Below, piece by piece: positions 53,509 to 63,630 of a stretch of DNA of 64,000 nt (the stretch's first letter is position 1; each line of letters starts with the position of its first letter). The DNA comes from Chitinophagaceae bacterium (GTDB lineage: Bacteria > Bacteroidota > Bacteroidia > Chitinophagales > Chitinophagaceae): NCBI GenBank assembly GCA_019638595.1, contig JAHBTJ010000023.1, positions 1-64,000 on the forward strand. Reading direction: 5' to 3'. Both the position numbers and the translations under genes were made by a program. The notes under the pieces were generated by a model that was not told the origin of the DNA, did not search any database, and saw only the letters and a program-made list of their open reading frames with translations.

Positions 53509-55758
53509 ATGAAAAAGGTAATAAACATAAATTTCCAGGGCAGGGTAATACCTATAGAAGAGACGGCCTTTGAAATACTGAAGCAGTATATAGAAAGCCT
53601 GCGCCGTTACTTTGCCCGGGAAGAAGGACGTGATGAGATCATCAATGATATAGAAAACCGTATTGCAGAATTGTTTGATGAGAAGCTGAAGAAAGGAGCG
53701 GTTTGTATTACCGATGAAAATGTGAACGAGGTAATGATAAGCATGGGCCGGCCTGAAGATTTTGAAGAGCAGGAAGGATCGCAGGAAACAAACGGCGGGT
53801 ATGCAAAAGCGGAAGGGCAGCAGTATAGCTCATCTGTTCCTCCCCATGCCGAAGCGGAGGTAAAACGGTTGAGCCGTGCAGAAAATGATAAGGTGCTGGG
53901 TGGAGTGTGCGCCGGCATTGCGCACTATTTCAAAATTGACCCTGCGGTGGTGCGTATCATTTTCGCGGTGGTAGCGTTTGGCGGCTTCGGCTTTGGCATA
54001 CTGCTCTATCTTATCCTGTGGATCATCCTGCCTTCAAAAGACCTGCAAACCAATGTGCGCAAACGTTTATACCGCGATCCGGATAATAAAATGATAGGTG
54101 GCGTTGCCGGTGGATTAAGCGCTTATTTTAAGATAGACACCTGGATACCCAGGTTGATTTTCCTGCTGCCTTTTTTGCTGAGCGTTGTGCCCAATATTTT
54201 TGATGGCGGCTGGGGATGGAATCACTGGAGGGGACCCTGGGTGGCATTCAGCGGGTTAGGCGGCACATTCTTCATTACCTATATCATTTTGTGGATCGTG
54301 CTGCCCAAAGCGGTAACGGCTACCGAAAAGCTGGAGATGCGCGGAGAAAAAATAGACCTGGAAAGCATTAAAAATACGGTGCAGGAAGAATTGCAGAACG
54401 TAAAGGGACGCAGCGAAAAAATGGGAGCGGCCTTTGCCGAAAAAGCAAAGAATGTAGGAGAAGAGATCAATGAAATTGCCCAGCAAAAATCGAAAGAATT
54501 TGCCGCGGAAGTAGGACCCATAGCAAAAAAAGCCGGTACCGGTATAGGGAATGCCATAGGTGTATTGTTCAAAGCATTCTTCCTCATTATTGCGGGATGT
54601 ATAGCTTTTGCATTAATGATGGTGCTGATCGGTTTGCTGTACAGCGGTATAGGCGTATTTCCTTTGAAGAACTTTTTATTACAGGGATTCTGGCAAAACT
54701 TTTTTGCATGGAGTGTGCTCACCCTCTTTTTGGGTGTGCCGGTTATAGCGCTTACCGTTTGGATCATAAGAAGGATCATGCGGGTAAGATCAAAGAATCC
54801 TTACCTGGGTTATACGTTCGGCAGCCTGTGGATCATTGGATTGATCAGTGTGTTTATTTTAATTGGAATGGTGGTAAAAAACTTCCGGGTTTTAGACAAT
54901 GTTGAAGAAAATATAGCCATCAGTCAACCGTCTAAGGAAAACATGGTTATTAAAGTAGCCGGCGGAAAAATAAAGTATTATACATCCGACTGGTTCGATA
55001 ATGATTTTCCTTTTCTTTCTATTAATGAAGACAGCATGCTGCTGAATACGGTGAGAATAAATGTGATCAAAAGCACCGATTCGGCCTATCACATTAAAAC
55101 CATCAATTTCGCAAGAGGCAACACGCCATCCGTAGCGGCAGCAAACGCAGGAGCTTTCAAATTGCCTGTAGTGCAAAACGACAGCGTTATCCAGTTAGGC
55201 AGGGGATTCCCCATCTCAAAAAATAACAAATTCCGCAATCAGAAAGTGCTGGTAGTAGTAGAAGTGCCGGTAGGCAAAAAAATAATGATAGATAAAAGCG
55301 TAGACTGGTACGACTGGTTTAACATTAATGTAGACAGGAGAAGAGGAATAAATATAGACTGGGATGAAAGACTGGACAATTCTTATTCGTGGAAGAAAAA
55401 CGTTCAATACATAATGACCAGTGAGGGATTGGAAAGAACGGACCGGCAGGATAAGGAGGAAAAGGGCGACAAACTTAAAAACGGGAAGTTCAAGCTTAAA
55501 GTAGACGAGAAAGGAGTTGAAATAGAAGCGGAAGGAGAGCTGGAAAATAAAGGAGGAACCTATCGTTACAAAAAACAGGGCGACTCTATAAAAATAGAGA
55601 AAAAAGATCCCCCTGCTCCTCCTGCCAAACCTGCCGCCCCGGAAGCATCGGGCACAAAAGCATCAGTTTCTGAAGAGCAGGTAAAAAAGGAAAAAGTGGT
55701 AAAAGGCAGACCTGAAACAGATCTTCATACGCCCTTTCTTTTTCTTACGGGAAGATAG
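53509..55758 (+). CDS. Membrane protein with two PspC domains
   Basis: The start at 53509 gives MKKVININFQGRVIPIEETAFEILKQYIESLRRYFAREEG; an ATG two codons upstream is possible. The 749-residue protein has an N-terminal soluble domain of about 95 residues and then two PspC domains (LSRAENDKVLGGVCAGIAHYFKIDPAVVRIIFAV and LYRDPDNKMIGGVAGGLSAYFKIDTWIPRLIF). Further membrane helices near residues 345-460 and a large beta-rich C-terminal domain with a Lys/Glu/Pro-rich end complete it. PspC in E. coli is an envelope-stress sensor; PadR control suggests a similar role here. Confidence 0.9.
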   Translation: MKKVININFQGRVIPIEETAFEILKQYIESLRRYFAREEGRDEIINDIENRIAELFDEKLKKGAVCITDENVNEVMISMGRPEDFEEQEGSQETNGGYAKAEGQQYSSSVPPHAEAEVKRLSRAENDKVLGGVCAGIAHYFKIDPAVVRIIFAVVAFGGFGFGILLYLILWIILPSKDLQTNVRKRLYRDPDNKMIGGVAGGLSAYFKIDTWIPRLIFLLPFLLSVVPNIFDGGWGWNHWRGPWVAFSGLGGTFFITYIILWIVLPKAVTATEKLEMRGEKIDLESIKNTVQEELQNVKGRSEKMGAAFAEKAKNVGEEINEIAQQKSKEFAAEVGPIAKKAGTGIGNAIGVLFKAFFLIIAGCIAFALMMVLIGLLYSGIGVFPLKNFLLQGFWQNFFAWSVLTLFLGVPVIALTVWIIRRIMRVRSKNPYLGYTFGSLWIIGLISVFILIGMVVKNFRVLDNVEENIAISQPSKENMVIKVAGGKIKYYTSDWFDNDFPFLSINEDSMLLNTVRINVIKSTDSAYHIKTINFARGNTPSVAAANAGAFKLPVVQNDSVIQLGRGFPISKNNKFRNQKVLVVVEVPVGKKIMIDKSVDWYDWFNINVDRRRGINIDWDERLDNSYSWKKNVQYIMTSEGLERTDRQDKEEKGDKLKNGKFKLKVDEKGVEIEAEGELENKGGTYRYKKQGDSIKIEKKDPPAPPAKPAAPEASGTKASVSEEQVKKEKVVKGRPETDLHTPFLFLTGR

Positions 55759-55865
55759 AGCTGTGAGCTATCGGCGATGGGCTGTGAGCTATGGGCTATG
55801 GGCTGTCGGCTGTGAGCTGTGAGCTGTGGGCGATGAGTATGTATGAGCTTTCAGCATATGAGTGT
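55759..55865 (+). repeat. Word-repeat cluster of TGTGAGCTATGGGC type
   Basis: Immediately after the PspC gene, GAGCTGTGAGCTATCGGCGATGGGCTGTGAGCTATGGGC and similar words run for about 100 bases, ending TGAGCTTTCAGCATATGAG. It is the densest such run in the window. It abuts a stop codon, as at 11500 and 17745. Confidence 0.7.
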
Positions 55866-56008
55866 TTTTTATACTGGTTTTAGAAGTTTAATTTTTGACC
55901 CTCCATCATAAACTCGTTTCAATACAGGTTGAAGTTGAAACAAATAGCTACCCTGCAGGTAATGCTGCGGGGTAGTTTGTTTAAAGAACTGCCATAAATT
56001 CAAAATTC

Positions 56009-56788
56009 ATGCGTAACGTATTTTTTGTACTATTTACAATAATCACCGCCGGTTTTTCAGCTTCTGCTCAAAGCAGCAAACAAGAATTAACCGATACCAT
56101 CCTGCACAAAGACAGCGCCTTCTGGAAGGCATATAATGAATGTGACGCGGACGGGTTCCGGAAGTTCTTTGCAGACGATGTGGAGTTTTACCACGACAAA
56201 GGCGGATTAACACTGGGCGGGGACGATCTGCTTTCATCTTTTAAAAATAACCTTTGCAGTAACAGCCATTTCCGGTTAAGAAGGGAGGCGGTGGAAGGAT
56301 CGGTAAAAGTATTTCCACTCGAAAAAAACAACGTCATATATGGAGCCATTCTTTCGGGGGAACATATATTTTATATTATTGAAAACGGAAGCGAAAGACC
56401 GGATGGACAGGCAAAATTCACACATGTATGGTTGTTAAAAAACAATAACTGGAAAATGGAACGGGTATTGAGCTACGATCATGGACCGGTCGCTTATACG
56501 AACAGGAGAAAAGAAATAACCCTTCCGGACAAAATACTGCAGCAATACGCTGGTACATATACCGGCCCTCAAACGGGTAAAATGTCTATAAAAAATAATC
56601 AGGGCAAATTGACATTACAGATAGGTGAGAAAAAGTTTATACTATACCCGGAAACTGAAAACCGCTTCTTCAGCAAAGAACGTGATCTTGTTTTTGAATT
56701 TGTTACCGATGCAAAAAAACAGCCAACAAAAATGATAGTGTACGAACGGGGAGTAGTGGTGGAAGAAGCGATTTTCAAGAATAAATGA
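56009..56788 (+). CDS. Secreted NTF2-like (DUF4440) protein
   Basis: The 259-residue protein has a signal peptide ending ASAQ and an NTF2-like alpha+beta domain: LTDTILHKDSAFWKAYNECDADGFRKFFADDVEFYHDKGGLTLGGDDLLSSF, then AKFTHVWLLKNNNWKMERVLSYDHGP. A C-terminal beta domain of about 90 residues begins LPDKILQQYAGTYTGPQTGKMSIK. NTF2-like folds bind small ligands or act as enzymes; no catalytic residue set is clear. The stop codon touches the palindromic element at 56788. Confidence 0.85.
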   Translation: MRNVFFVLFTIITAGFSASAQSSKQELTDTILHKDSAFWKAYNECDADGFRKFFADDVEFYHDKGGLTLGGDDLLSSFKNNLCSNSHFRLRREAVEGSVKVFPLEKNNVIYGAILSGEHIFYIIENGSERPDGQAKFTHVWLLKNNNWKMERVLSYDHGPVAYTNRRKEITLPDKILQQYAGTYTGPQTGKMSIKNNQGKLTLQIGEKKFILYPETENRFFSKERDLVFEFVTDAKKQPTKMIVYERGVVVEEAIFKNK

Positions 56789-56838
56789 ACCTATAAGGTT
56801 TGCCGGGTAGCATTGCCGCGCTGCAAACCTTATAGGTT
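56788..56838. repeat. Long palindromic element, copy 2
   Basis: AACCTATAAGGTTTGC at 56788-56803 is the perfect reverse complement of GCAAACCTTATAGGTT at 56823-56838, with centre CGGGTAGCATTGCCGCGCT. It differs from copy 1 at two central bases. It fills the entire gap between two convergent stop codons (TGA ending at 56788, and TAA on the minus strand at 56839-56841). Confidence 0.88.
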
Positions 56839-57210
56839 TTATCCGGCGCTCCGGTACTCCTCCGCTTTCCATATCCGCATGTACCAGTAAATTGGATAGC
56901 CGATCATGTTGGCAAAAATGAAAACCAGTATCCATACCAGCCGTTCATTGCTGTCTATCTTTTTATTGTTTACCACATGCACTATATAGTAAATCATCAA
57001 ACCAAACGAAATGAGCATTGCCATCCCTATAAACAAAAACATCCATCCCATATTCTCAAACATAAGCCGTGGCACCGTATCCGGATCGCCTGTTCCTATA
57101 TTTGCAGACATCTTTGTAAAAAAGGACATGAACCACAAAAAGTATCCTGCCATAAAAAAGAATGGCAGGAGCGTTATAATACCCAGTATTATTTTTGAAG
57201 ATTTTGACAT
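56839..57210 (-). CDS. Small membrane protein with PLDc_N-like end
   Basis: The start at 57210 gives MSKSSKIILGIITLLPFFFMAGYFLWFMSFF; the frame is open further upstream, but that part lacks coding features. The 123-residue protein has three helices, ending KIDSNERLVWILVFIFANMIGYPIYWYMRIWK. This matches the phospholipase D N-terminal (PLDc_N) type of two-helix segment. Function unknown; such proteins occur beside transporters or alone. Confidence 0.7.
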   Translation of the reverse strand: MSKSSKIILGIITLLPFFFMAGYFLWFMSFFTKMSANIGTGDPDTVPRLMFENMGWMFLFIGMAMLISFGLMIYYIVHVVNNKKIDSNERLVWILVFIFANMIGYPIYWYMRIWKAEEYRSAG

Positions 57211-57564
57211 GTAAATGGCTTTTACGAAAAATAATAAGATTTTGCTGCAAAAACGATATCCAAAGAAAATATTATCGCAAGAGTGACCCATACCTGGCGG
57301 CAATTTTAAAAATGCAGCGCCAGGAAACGGGGCAAATGCATGCTCCTTCAGGGATAGAGCCACATGTGGGTTGATTTATTTCCTTTACCTCCTCCTGCGC
57401 CGCAGGCGCAACCCACTTTTACTTATGCTATGGTGGAGAATACCTGCCAGGCACCTGCAAAAACCGGATTTTATCACTGTTGTATAATTACATTCACAAT
57501 ATGTGTCCTCCGGAAGCGTATGCGTTTGTCCTACCCTAAAAGATCAATACCCCGGTTTAATATT

Positions 57565-57572
57565 TATTTTTG
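57565..57572 (+). promoter_or_regulatory. Candidate -7 box TATTTTTG for the holin-like gene
   Basis: TATTTTTG matches TAnnTTTG and ends 23 bases before the ATG at 57596. Confidence 0.4.
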
Positions 57573-57595
57573 TATCTTTTTAAAAAATTAGCCAT

Positions 57596-57934
57596 ATGAG
57601 TTTTATTATTCGCTTATTGGTAACAGGGGCAGTAGCTTTCGGGTTAGCGCACCTGCTGAAAGGAATTCATATAGATACGTACTGGACGGCCCTGATATTT
57701 GCCCTGGTGCTGGCAATTGTCAATTTCATTGTTCGTCCGTTACTTATAATACTCACTATACCGCTCACCATTGTAACCTTAGGGTTATTCCTGCTGGTGA
57801 TCAACGCCCTGATGGTGATGCTGGCTTCCAGGCTGGTAGACGGTATACAGGTAGATGGCTTTTGGTGGGCATTGCTGTTCAGTTTGCTACTTTCCATTGT
57901 TTCCTCGCTGCTGTTTAGCGGAAAAGAGGAGTAA
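57596..57934 (+). CDS. Phage holin superfamily IV membrane protein
   Basis: The 112-residue protein has four helices (LLVTGAVAFGLAHLL, WTALIFALVLAIVNFIV, PLTIVTLGLFLLVINALMVMLASRLV, FWWALLFSLLLSIVSSLLF) and the VNFIVRPLLIILTIPLTIVTLGLFLLVINAL signature of Phage_holin_4_2. Despite the name, chromosomal copies are widespread and not part of phages. No phage genes are nearby. Its role in the inner membrane is unknown. Confidence 0.9.
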   Translation: MSFIIRLLVTGAVAFGLAHLLKGIHIDTYWTALIFALVLAIVNFIVRPLLIILTIPLTIVTLGLFLLVINALMVMLASRLVDGIQVDGFWWALLFSLLLSIVSSLLFSGKEE

Positions 57935-58069
57935 TCCGTTAAAATACCGGTGGTAACAATATCATAATAAACCCTCTAAATACGTTTATACAGCAAACTT
58001 CCGGTCATCAGCAAGCAAAATAACCATTATAATCCTCCTGCATATTTCAAAAAACCAATAGGTTTGTAT

Positions 58070-60088
58070 ATGCATTTCCTCCAGAAAAACTTTACCGCGC
58101 ATCAACTGGAACATTTTTACCGGTCTTTACTGCTTCCACGGATGATCGAAGAAAAAATGCTGCTGCTGCTCCGGCAGGGGCGTATCGGCAAGTGGTTCAG
58201 TGGCATAGGTCAGGAAGCCATAGCCGTGGGCGCCACCCTGGCACTTGAAAAAGACGAATGGATACTACCCCTGCACAGGAACCTGGGAGTTTTTACAACA
58301 CGCGGCATAAGCCTCAGTAAGCTGTTCATGCAATGGCAGGGAGCAAAGGAAGGCTTCAGCAAAGGGCGGGAACGCAGCTTTCATTTTGGAAGCACGGAAC
58401 ACCATATTTGCGGAATGATCTCTCACCTGGGGCCTCAACTGGCGGTTGCGGATGGTGTGGCACTTGCCGGTAAACTGCGCAAAGAAAATAAGGTGTCGCT
58501 CGTTTTTTGCGGCGAAGGCGGTACCAGCGAAGGCGACTTTCACGAAGCGCTGAATGTTGCCGCAGTATGGGACTTACCGGTTATTTTTTTGGTTGAAAAC
58601 AATGGTTACGCCTTAAGCACGCCTGTGAATGAACAGTACCGCTGCGAACATATTGTTGACAAAGCAAAAGGATACGGCATGGAAGGTGTGCAGATAGACG
58701 GGAATAACATACTGACTGTATACGACACCCTTAAAGGTGTGCGGGAATATTGTATTGAACGGCAAAAGCCTTACCTGGTAGAATGCCTTACATTCCGCAT
58801 GAGGGGCCATGAAGAAGCAAGCGGAACAAAATATGTTCCGGACGAATTGTTTGAGCTATGGGAACAAAAGGATCCGGTAAAAACATTTGAGCACTGGCTG
58901 CTCCAGGAGAACATTCTTACCACCATTGAAATAGAAAGCGCTAAAACAGAATTTAAAAAATATATTGATTCAGAAATCGAAAAAGGATTCGCGGTAAATG
59001 CGATAACGCCCTCTTCCGCTGAAGAAGTGAAAGATGTATATGCGGGGTTGACCGAAGTAGAAAGCAACCGTTCTATACCTGTAATTACCGACAGCAATAA
59101 TATTCATCCATCGTTGTTCAGCCTGCACGAAAAAAGGTTCCTCGACAGTATAAGTGAAGGAATTTACCAAAGCATGCTGCTGTGGGACAACCTGGTTTTA
59201 ATGGGGCAGGACATTGCCGGATATGGCGGCGCTTTTAAGATTACCGAAGGACTGGTAAATAAATTTGGTAAAGAGCGCGTAAGAAATACTCCTTTATGCG
59301 AAAGCGCTATTATTGGCGCAGCCCTGGGCTTAAGTCTCGAAGGCTTTAAAAGCATAGTGGAAATGCAGTTTGCCGATTTTATCAGCAGCGGCTTTAACCA
59401 GGTAGTAAATAATCTTGCCAAAATACATTACCGCTGGGGCCAACGGGCAGATGTGGTGATCAGGATGCCTGCCGGCGCGGGAGTAGGCGCCGGGCCGTTT
59501 CATTCACAAAGTAATGAAGCCTGGTTTGTACATACGCCGGGGTTAAAAGTAGTATACCCTTCCAACCCGGCCGATGCCAAGGGTTTGCTGATAGCCGCTG
59601 TAAACGATCCTAACCCGGTGTTGTTTTTTGAACACAAAGGGCTGTACAGGAGCATTACCGGCCCCGTTCCCGAAGAAGCATATGAAATACCTATCGGCAA
59701 AGCCCGATTAGTGGAAGAGGGAGAAGATATTTCCGTGGTTACTTACGGAGCGGGTGTGCACTGGGCTATGGAATACGCCCTGCAGCATCCGCAGGTTTCG
59801 TTTGACATACTGGATCTTCGCACGCTGCTACCCTTAGATCATGAGGCTATCCGGTCATCTGTTTCCCGCACAGGAAGAGTATTGATTTTACATGAAGATA
59901 CCCTGACCGGTGGCATAGGTGCAGAGATCAGCGCATGGATAGCCGAACATTGCTTTTCCATCCTCGATGCTCCCGTAATGCGCTGCGCCTCTTTAGATAC
60001 TCCTGTTCCCTTTAATATTGAGCTTGAAAAAAACTTCCTGGCTAAAGCGCGGCTGCACGAATGTGTGCAGCAATTACTGAAGTACTGA
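58070..60088 (+). CDS. Branched-chain 2-oxoacid dehydrogenase E1, fused alpha and beta
   Basis: E1 uses thiamine diphosphate to decarboxylate 2-oxoacids for acyl-CoA formation. The 672-residue chain joins the alpha part (about 1-330; RMIEEKMLLLLRQGRIGKWFSGIGQEAIAVG, and the ThDP site CGEGGTSEGDFHEALNVAAVWDLPVIFLVENN) and the beta part (about 345-672; LMGQDIAGYGGAFKITEGL, FHSQSNEAWFVHTPGLKVVYPSNPADAKGLL). ATG at 58070 is preferred over TTG at 58064. Such fused E1 chains are usual in this class of Bacteroidota. E2 and E3 are not in the window. Confidence 0.92.
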   Translation: MHFLQKNFTAHQLEHFYRSLLLPRMIEEKMLLLLRQGRIGKWFSGIGQEAIAVGATLALEKDEWILPLHRNLGVFTTRGISLSKLFMQWQGAKEGFSKGRERSFHFGSTEHHICGMISHLGPQLAVADGVALAGKLRKENKVSLVFCGEGGTSEGDFHEALNVAAVWDLPVIFLVENNGYALSTPVNEQYRCEHIVDKAKGYGMEGVQIDGNNILTVYDTLKGVREYCIERQKPYLVECLTFRMRGHEEASGTKYVPDELFELWEQKDPVKTFEHWLLQENILTTIEIESAKTEFKKYIDSEIEKGFAVNAITPSSAEEVKDVYAGLTEVESNRSIPVITDSNNIHPSLFSLHEKRFLDSISEGIYQSMLLWDNLVLMGQDIAGYGGAFKITEGLVNKFGKERVRNTPLCESAIIGAALGLSLEGFKSIVEMQFADFISSGFNQVVNNLAKIHYRWGQRADVVIRMPAGAGVGAGPFHSQSNEAWFVHTPGLKVVYPSNPADAKGLLIAAVNDPNPVLFFEHKGLYRSITGPVPEEAYEIPIGKARLVEEGEDISVVTYGAGVHWAMEYALQHPQVSFDILDLRTLLPLDHEAIRSSVSRTGRVLILHEDTLTGGIGAEISAWIAEHCFSILDAPVMRCASLDTPVPFNIELEKNFLAKARLHECVQQLLKY

Positions 60089-60248
60089 TCAACATCCCCG
60101 GGTATCCCGTGATTTTGTTTTCCATAGCGGTTAACCCGGATCTTATCGCCGCTTAAATATGGAACGCAAACAAAGTTTATAATTATCTTAGTACCTCTGC
60201 ATTCAATATCCATTAGCTGCATTGTTACCGGATCTAAATCATTTGCAT

Positions 60249-62144
60249 ATGAGGTATTTTTTCATTGGCACATTCCTGCTATTCGTTTATACAGCAATTG
60301 CCCAGCCAACTCAAAAACCAGCTTTACACGGTAAGCACTGGATGGCTATTACAGGGAAGCCATTGGCTGCAACCGCCGGCGCCGCCATATTTCAAAAAGG
60401 AGGTAATGCTGTTGACGCAGCATGCGCCATGATAGCCGCTACCTGTACCATGTGGGATGTATTGAGCTGGGGTGGGGAAACACAGGCATTGATATACAAT
60501 CCCAGAACCGGTAAGGTGATCGGCATCAATGCGCTGGGCGTAGCGCCCACCGGCGCCACGGCCGCATTCTTTAAAAATAAGGGAATGGATTTCCCGCCCG
60601 AATATGGTCCCCTGGCAGCGGTTACTCCCGGCACACCCGGTGGAATATGCACTATGCTGGCTGAATATGGTACCATGAGCTTAAAAGAGGTGCTGGAGCC
60701 AGCAATACAAATGGCAGCCGGTTACCCGATAGATGCTCAGACAGCTAACAGCATAGAAAAAAATAAGAGCAGGATTAAAAATTGGCCCTATTCCGGCAAA
60801 GTATTTTTACCGCATACAGGCGAAAAAAGGGAAGCTCCTGAAGCCGGGGAGATATTTATACAAAAAGATTTGCTGAACACTTTGCAAAAGATGGTAGATG
60901 CCGAGCAAGAGGCGCTGAAAAAAAAGAAAGGCCGCAAAGAAGCGATATATGCTGCATATAACAGGTTCTACAAAGGCGATATAGCATCGGAATTTGTAAG
61001 AGGCTGCCGGGAACAGGGCGGGCTAATTACAAAAGACGACCTGGCCAACTGGAAAGTTCAGGTAGAGGAGCCTATGAAAGTAAATTATAAAGGAATTGAT
61101 ATTTATAAATTGCCGCAATGGACACAGGGGCCCATGTTGTTACAGTCGCTTAACATTCTTGAAAATTTTGATTTAAAAAGCATGGGTTATAATTCATCAA
61201 ACTATATCCATACTGTAACACAAGCCATGCAACTGGCATTTGCCGACAGGGATTTTTATTATGGCGATCCTTATTTCCCTCCTGAAGAGCCTATGCAGGG
61301 ATTGCTTTCGAAAGCATATGCGAAGCAGAGAGCTATGCTCATTAACACGGATAGAAATATAGCAGATGCTGTACCCGGCGACCCCTACCCTTTTGAAGGA
61401 AAAACCAACCCGTTTTCAGAATTACTTAAAAAACGCGGACTTCCCGGCGACTCCGCTTCCCTTAAAAAACCAGGCGGCAGCACGCCTGCCCATGATATTG
61501 TATTGCATACCGATACAGCAGAAGCCCTTTACCAGGATCGCTTATGGCGTGGCACCACATCGGTTGAAGCAGCAGACGCAGAAGGCTGGGTAGTATCTGT
61601 TACACCCAGCGGCGGCTGGATACCGGCCTGCATAGCAGGCAATACAGGCATAGGCATGAGCCAAAGAATGCAAAGCTTTGTATGCGATGCGGAACTGGAT
61701 CCGTTCAACATAGTAGAGCCGGGCAAAAGACCCAGGGTAACGCTTACGCCTACCCTTGCGTTGAAAGACGGCAGGCCTTTTTTATCGTTCGCAGTGCAGG
61801 GCGGGGATACGCAGGAACAGAACTTATTACAATTCTTCTTAAACATGGTAGAATTTGGCATGACAGTGCAGGAGGCTACAGAAGCTGCCAACGTGAATAC
61901 AGACCAGCTATGGCTGTCGCTGGGTGGAGTTAAAAATGCCGAACGCCGGCCCCGTGCAGGAAGATTGCTCCTGAACAGCAATACGCCCTCCTGGACCAGG
62001 AAAGAATTGACGGAAAAGGGATACATCCTGACCTACGCCGACAGAACATCAGGACCTATCAATGCTATTTACTTCGACTGGAAACACAAAACCTTTTGGG
62101 GCGGTAGCAGTAACCACGGAGAAGATTATGGCATTGGGTGGTAA
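60249..62144 (+). CDS. Gamma-glutamyltransferase family protein
   Basis: The start at 60249 gives MRYFFIGTFLLFVYTAIAQ, a signal peptide; the frame opens further upstream at 60222. GGT-type Ntn hydrolases cleave themselves before a catalytic Thr. Here the cleavage site reads LWRGTTSVEAADAEGWVVSVTPSGG, with the Thr near residue 435. The large subunit shows AAAIFQKGGNAVDAACAMIAATC and GGICTMLAEYGTMSL. The motif following the Thr differs from E. coli GGT (TTHYSVVD), so the substrate may not be glutathione. Confidence 0.87.
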   Translation: MRYFFIGTFLLFVYTAIAQPTQKPALHGKHWMAITGKPLAATAGAAIFQKGGNAVDAACAMIAATCTMWDVLSWGGETQALIYNPRTGKVIGINALGVAPTGATAAFFKNKGMDFPPEYGPLAAVTPGTPGGICTMLAEYGTMSLKEVLEPAIQMAAGYPIDAQTANSIEKNKSRIKNWPYSGKVFLPHTGEKREAPEAGEIFIQKDLLNTLQKMVDAEQEALKKKKGRKEAIYAAYNRFYKGDIASEFVRGCREQGGLITKDDLANWKVQVEEPMKVNYKGIDIYKLPQWTQGPMLLQSLNILENFDLKSMGYNSSNYIHTVTQAMQLAFADRDFYYGDPYFPPEEPMQGLLSKAYAKQRAMLINTDRNIADAVPGDPYPFEGKTNPFSELLKKRGLPGDSASLKKPGGSTPAHDIVLHTDTAEALYQDRLWRGTTSVEAADAEGWVVSVTPSGGWIPACIAGNTGIGMSQRMQSFVCDAELDPFNIVEPGKRPRVTLTPTLALKDGRPFLSFAVQGGDTQEQNLLQFFLNMVEFGMTVQEATEAANVNTDQLWLSLGGVKNAERRPRAGRLLLNSNTPSWTRKELTEKGYILTYADRTSGPINAIYFDWKHKTFWGGSSNHGEDYGIGW

Positions 62145-62241
62145 GTATACCGCCTGCCGGCGCTATAAAGAATAGTAAAATACAGTGAATGGTTCATTTA
62201 ACCGGTCTTTTCTGTATCTTGACAAACCTAAATTACCTACC

Positions 62242-63606
62242 ATGGCAAAACAACGAAAAATCACTTTACAGGAATCAGAGATACCTACCCACTGGTATAA
62301 CATTTTGGCAGACATGCCTAACAAACCATTGCCGCCGCTGCATCCCGGAACACAGCAGCCGATCGGGCCCGAAGACCTTGCGCCGCTTTTCCCTATGGAA
62401 CTTATCAAACAGGAGGTGAGTGCCGATAAATGGATAGAGATACCCGAAGAAGTAAGGGATATTTATGCCCTTTGGCGCCCTACTCCCATGTACAGGGCTT
62501 ACGGGTTGGAAAAAACGCTGGGCACAAAATCAAAAATTTACTACAAATACGAAGGCGTTAGTCCTGCCGGTTCGCACAAACCCAATACCGCTGTTCCGCA
62601 GGCCTATTATAATATGAAAGAAGGGGTAAAGAAAATTTCTACTGAAACCGGCGCCGGTCAGTGGGGCAGCGCTTTGAGCTTTGCCTGTAAATTATTTGGA
62701 ATTGAGTGCGAAGTTTTTATGGTAAAGGTTAGCTACGAAGGAAAGCCCTACCGGAAGATCATGATGAACACCTGGGGCGGAACGGTGCATGCATCTCCCA
62801 GTACACTCACCAATGCCGGTAAAACAGTACTGGCAAAAGATCCTCAATCGCCCGGGAGCCTGGGTATCGCTATTTCTGAAGCGGTAGAAGTTGCCGCAAC
62901 CAATAGTGATACCAAATATTCATTAGGCAGCGTACTGAACCATGTACTGATGCACCAAACAGTAATAGGACTGGAATCGCTGAAGCAGTTGGAAAAAGCG
63001 GGTGATTATCCTGATATTGTAGTAGCTCCGTTTGGCGGTGGCTCCAATTTTGCCGGTATTACTTTTCCTTTTTTACAAAACAACCTCACCGGCGGTAAAA
63101 AAATACGGGCTATTGCTGTAGAACCCACTTCCTGCCCCAAGCTTACCCGCGGTGAGTTCAGGTACGACTTTGGCGATACCGTAGGCATGACGCCCCTGAT
63201 CCCAATGTATACCCTGGGGCATAATTTCATTCCTTCGCCTATACATGCGGGTGGGCTTCGCTACCATGGCGCCGGCGCTATTGTAAGCCAACTGCTGAAG
63301 GATGGTATTATTGAAGCGGATGCCATCAACCAAACGGAATGCTTCGATGCCGGCTTATTATTCTCGGGGGCAGAAGGTATCATTCCCGCGCCTGAAGCCA
63401 CGCATGCCATTGCGGAAGTGATACGCCAGGCTAAACAGGCAGATGAAGAAGGAGTATCCAAAACCATCCTGTTTAATTTGTGCGGTCATGGTCATTTTGA
63501 TTTGAGCGCTTACGAAAATTATCTTGCCGGCAAAATTGTGGACTACGAGGTTTCAAAAGAAGATATTAATACATCGCTGGCAGAACTGAACACGCCTGTT
63601 ATTTAA
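62242..63606 (+). CDS. TrpB2-type tryptophan synthase beta chain
   Basis: This PLP enzyme joins indole and serine. The 454-residue length and the start [26 protein letters not shown] are those of TrpB2, not the about 400-residue TrpB1. The PLP Lys113 lies in [10 protein letters not shown], and [18 protein letters not shown] and [12 protein letters not shown] give the phosphate region. trpA is not adjacent, and TrpB2 enzymes are thought to act without it, possibly to salvage indole. The start at 62242 fits the family better than the upstream open frame. Confidence 0.93.
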   Translation: MAKQRKITLQESEIPTHWYNILADMPNKPLPPLHPGTQQPIGPEDLAPLFPMELIKQEVSADKWIEIPEEVRDIYALWRPTPMYRAYGLEKTLGTKSKIYYKYEGVSPAGSHKPNTAVPQAYYNMKEGVKKISTETGAGQWGSALSFACKLFGIECEVFMVKVSYEGKPYRKIMMNTWGGTVHASPSTLTNAGKTVLAKDPQSPGSLGIAISEAVEVAATNSDTKYSLGSVLNHVLMHQTVIGLESLKQLEKAGDYPDIVVAPFGGGSNFAGITFPFLQNNLTGGKKIRAIAVEPTSCPKLTRGEFRYDFGDTVGMTPLIPMYTLGHNFIPSPIHAGGLRYHGAGAIVSQLLKDGIIEADAINQTECFDAGLLFSGAEGIIPAPEATHAIAEVIRQAKQADEEGVSKTILFNLCGHGHFDLSAYENYLAGKIVDYEVSKEDINTSLAELNTPVI

Positions 63607-63630
63607 TAAATACAATAGCAATAAAAAAAC

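Noticed and set aside
57596-57934. Prophage remnant, from the holin-like protein
   Set aside because: No other phage gene is near; chromosomal holin superfamily IV proteins are common in non-phage contexts.
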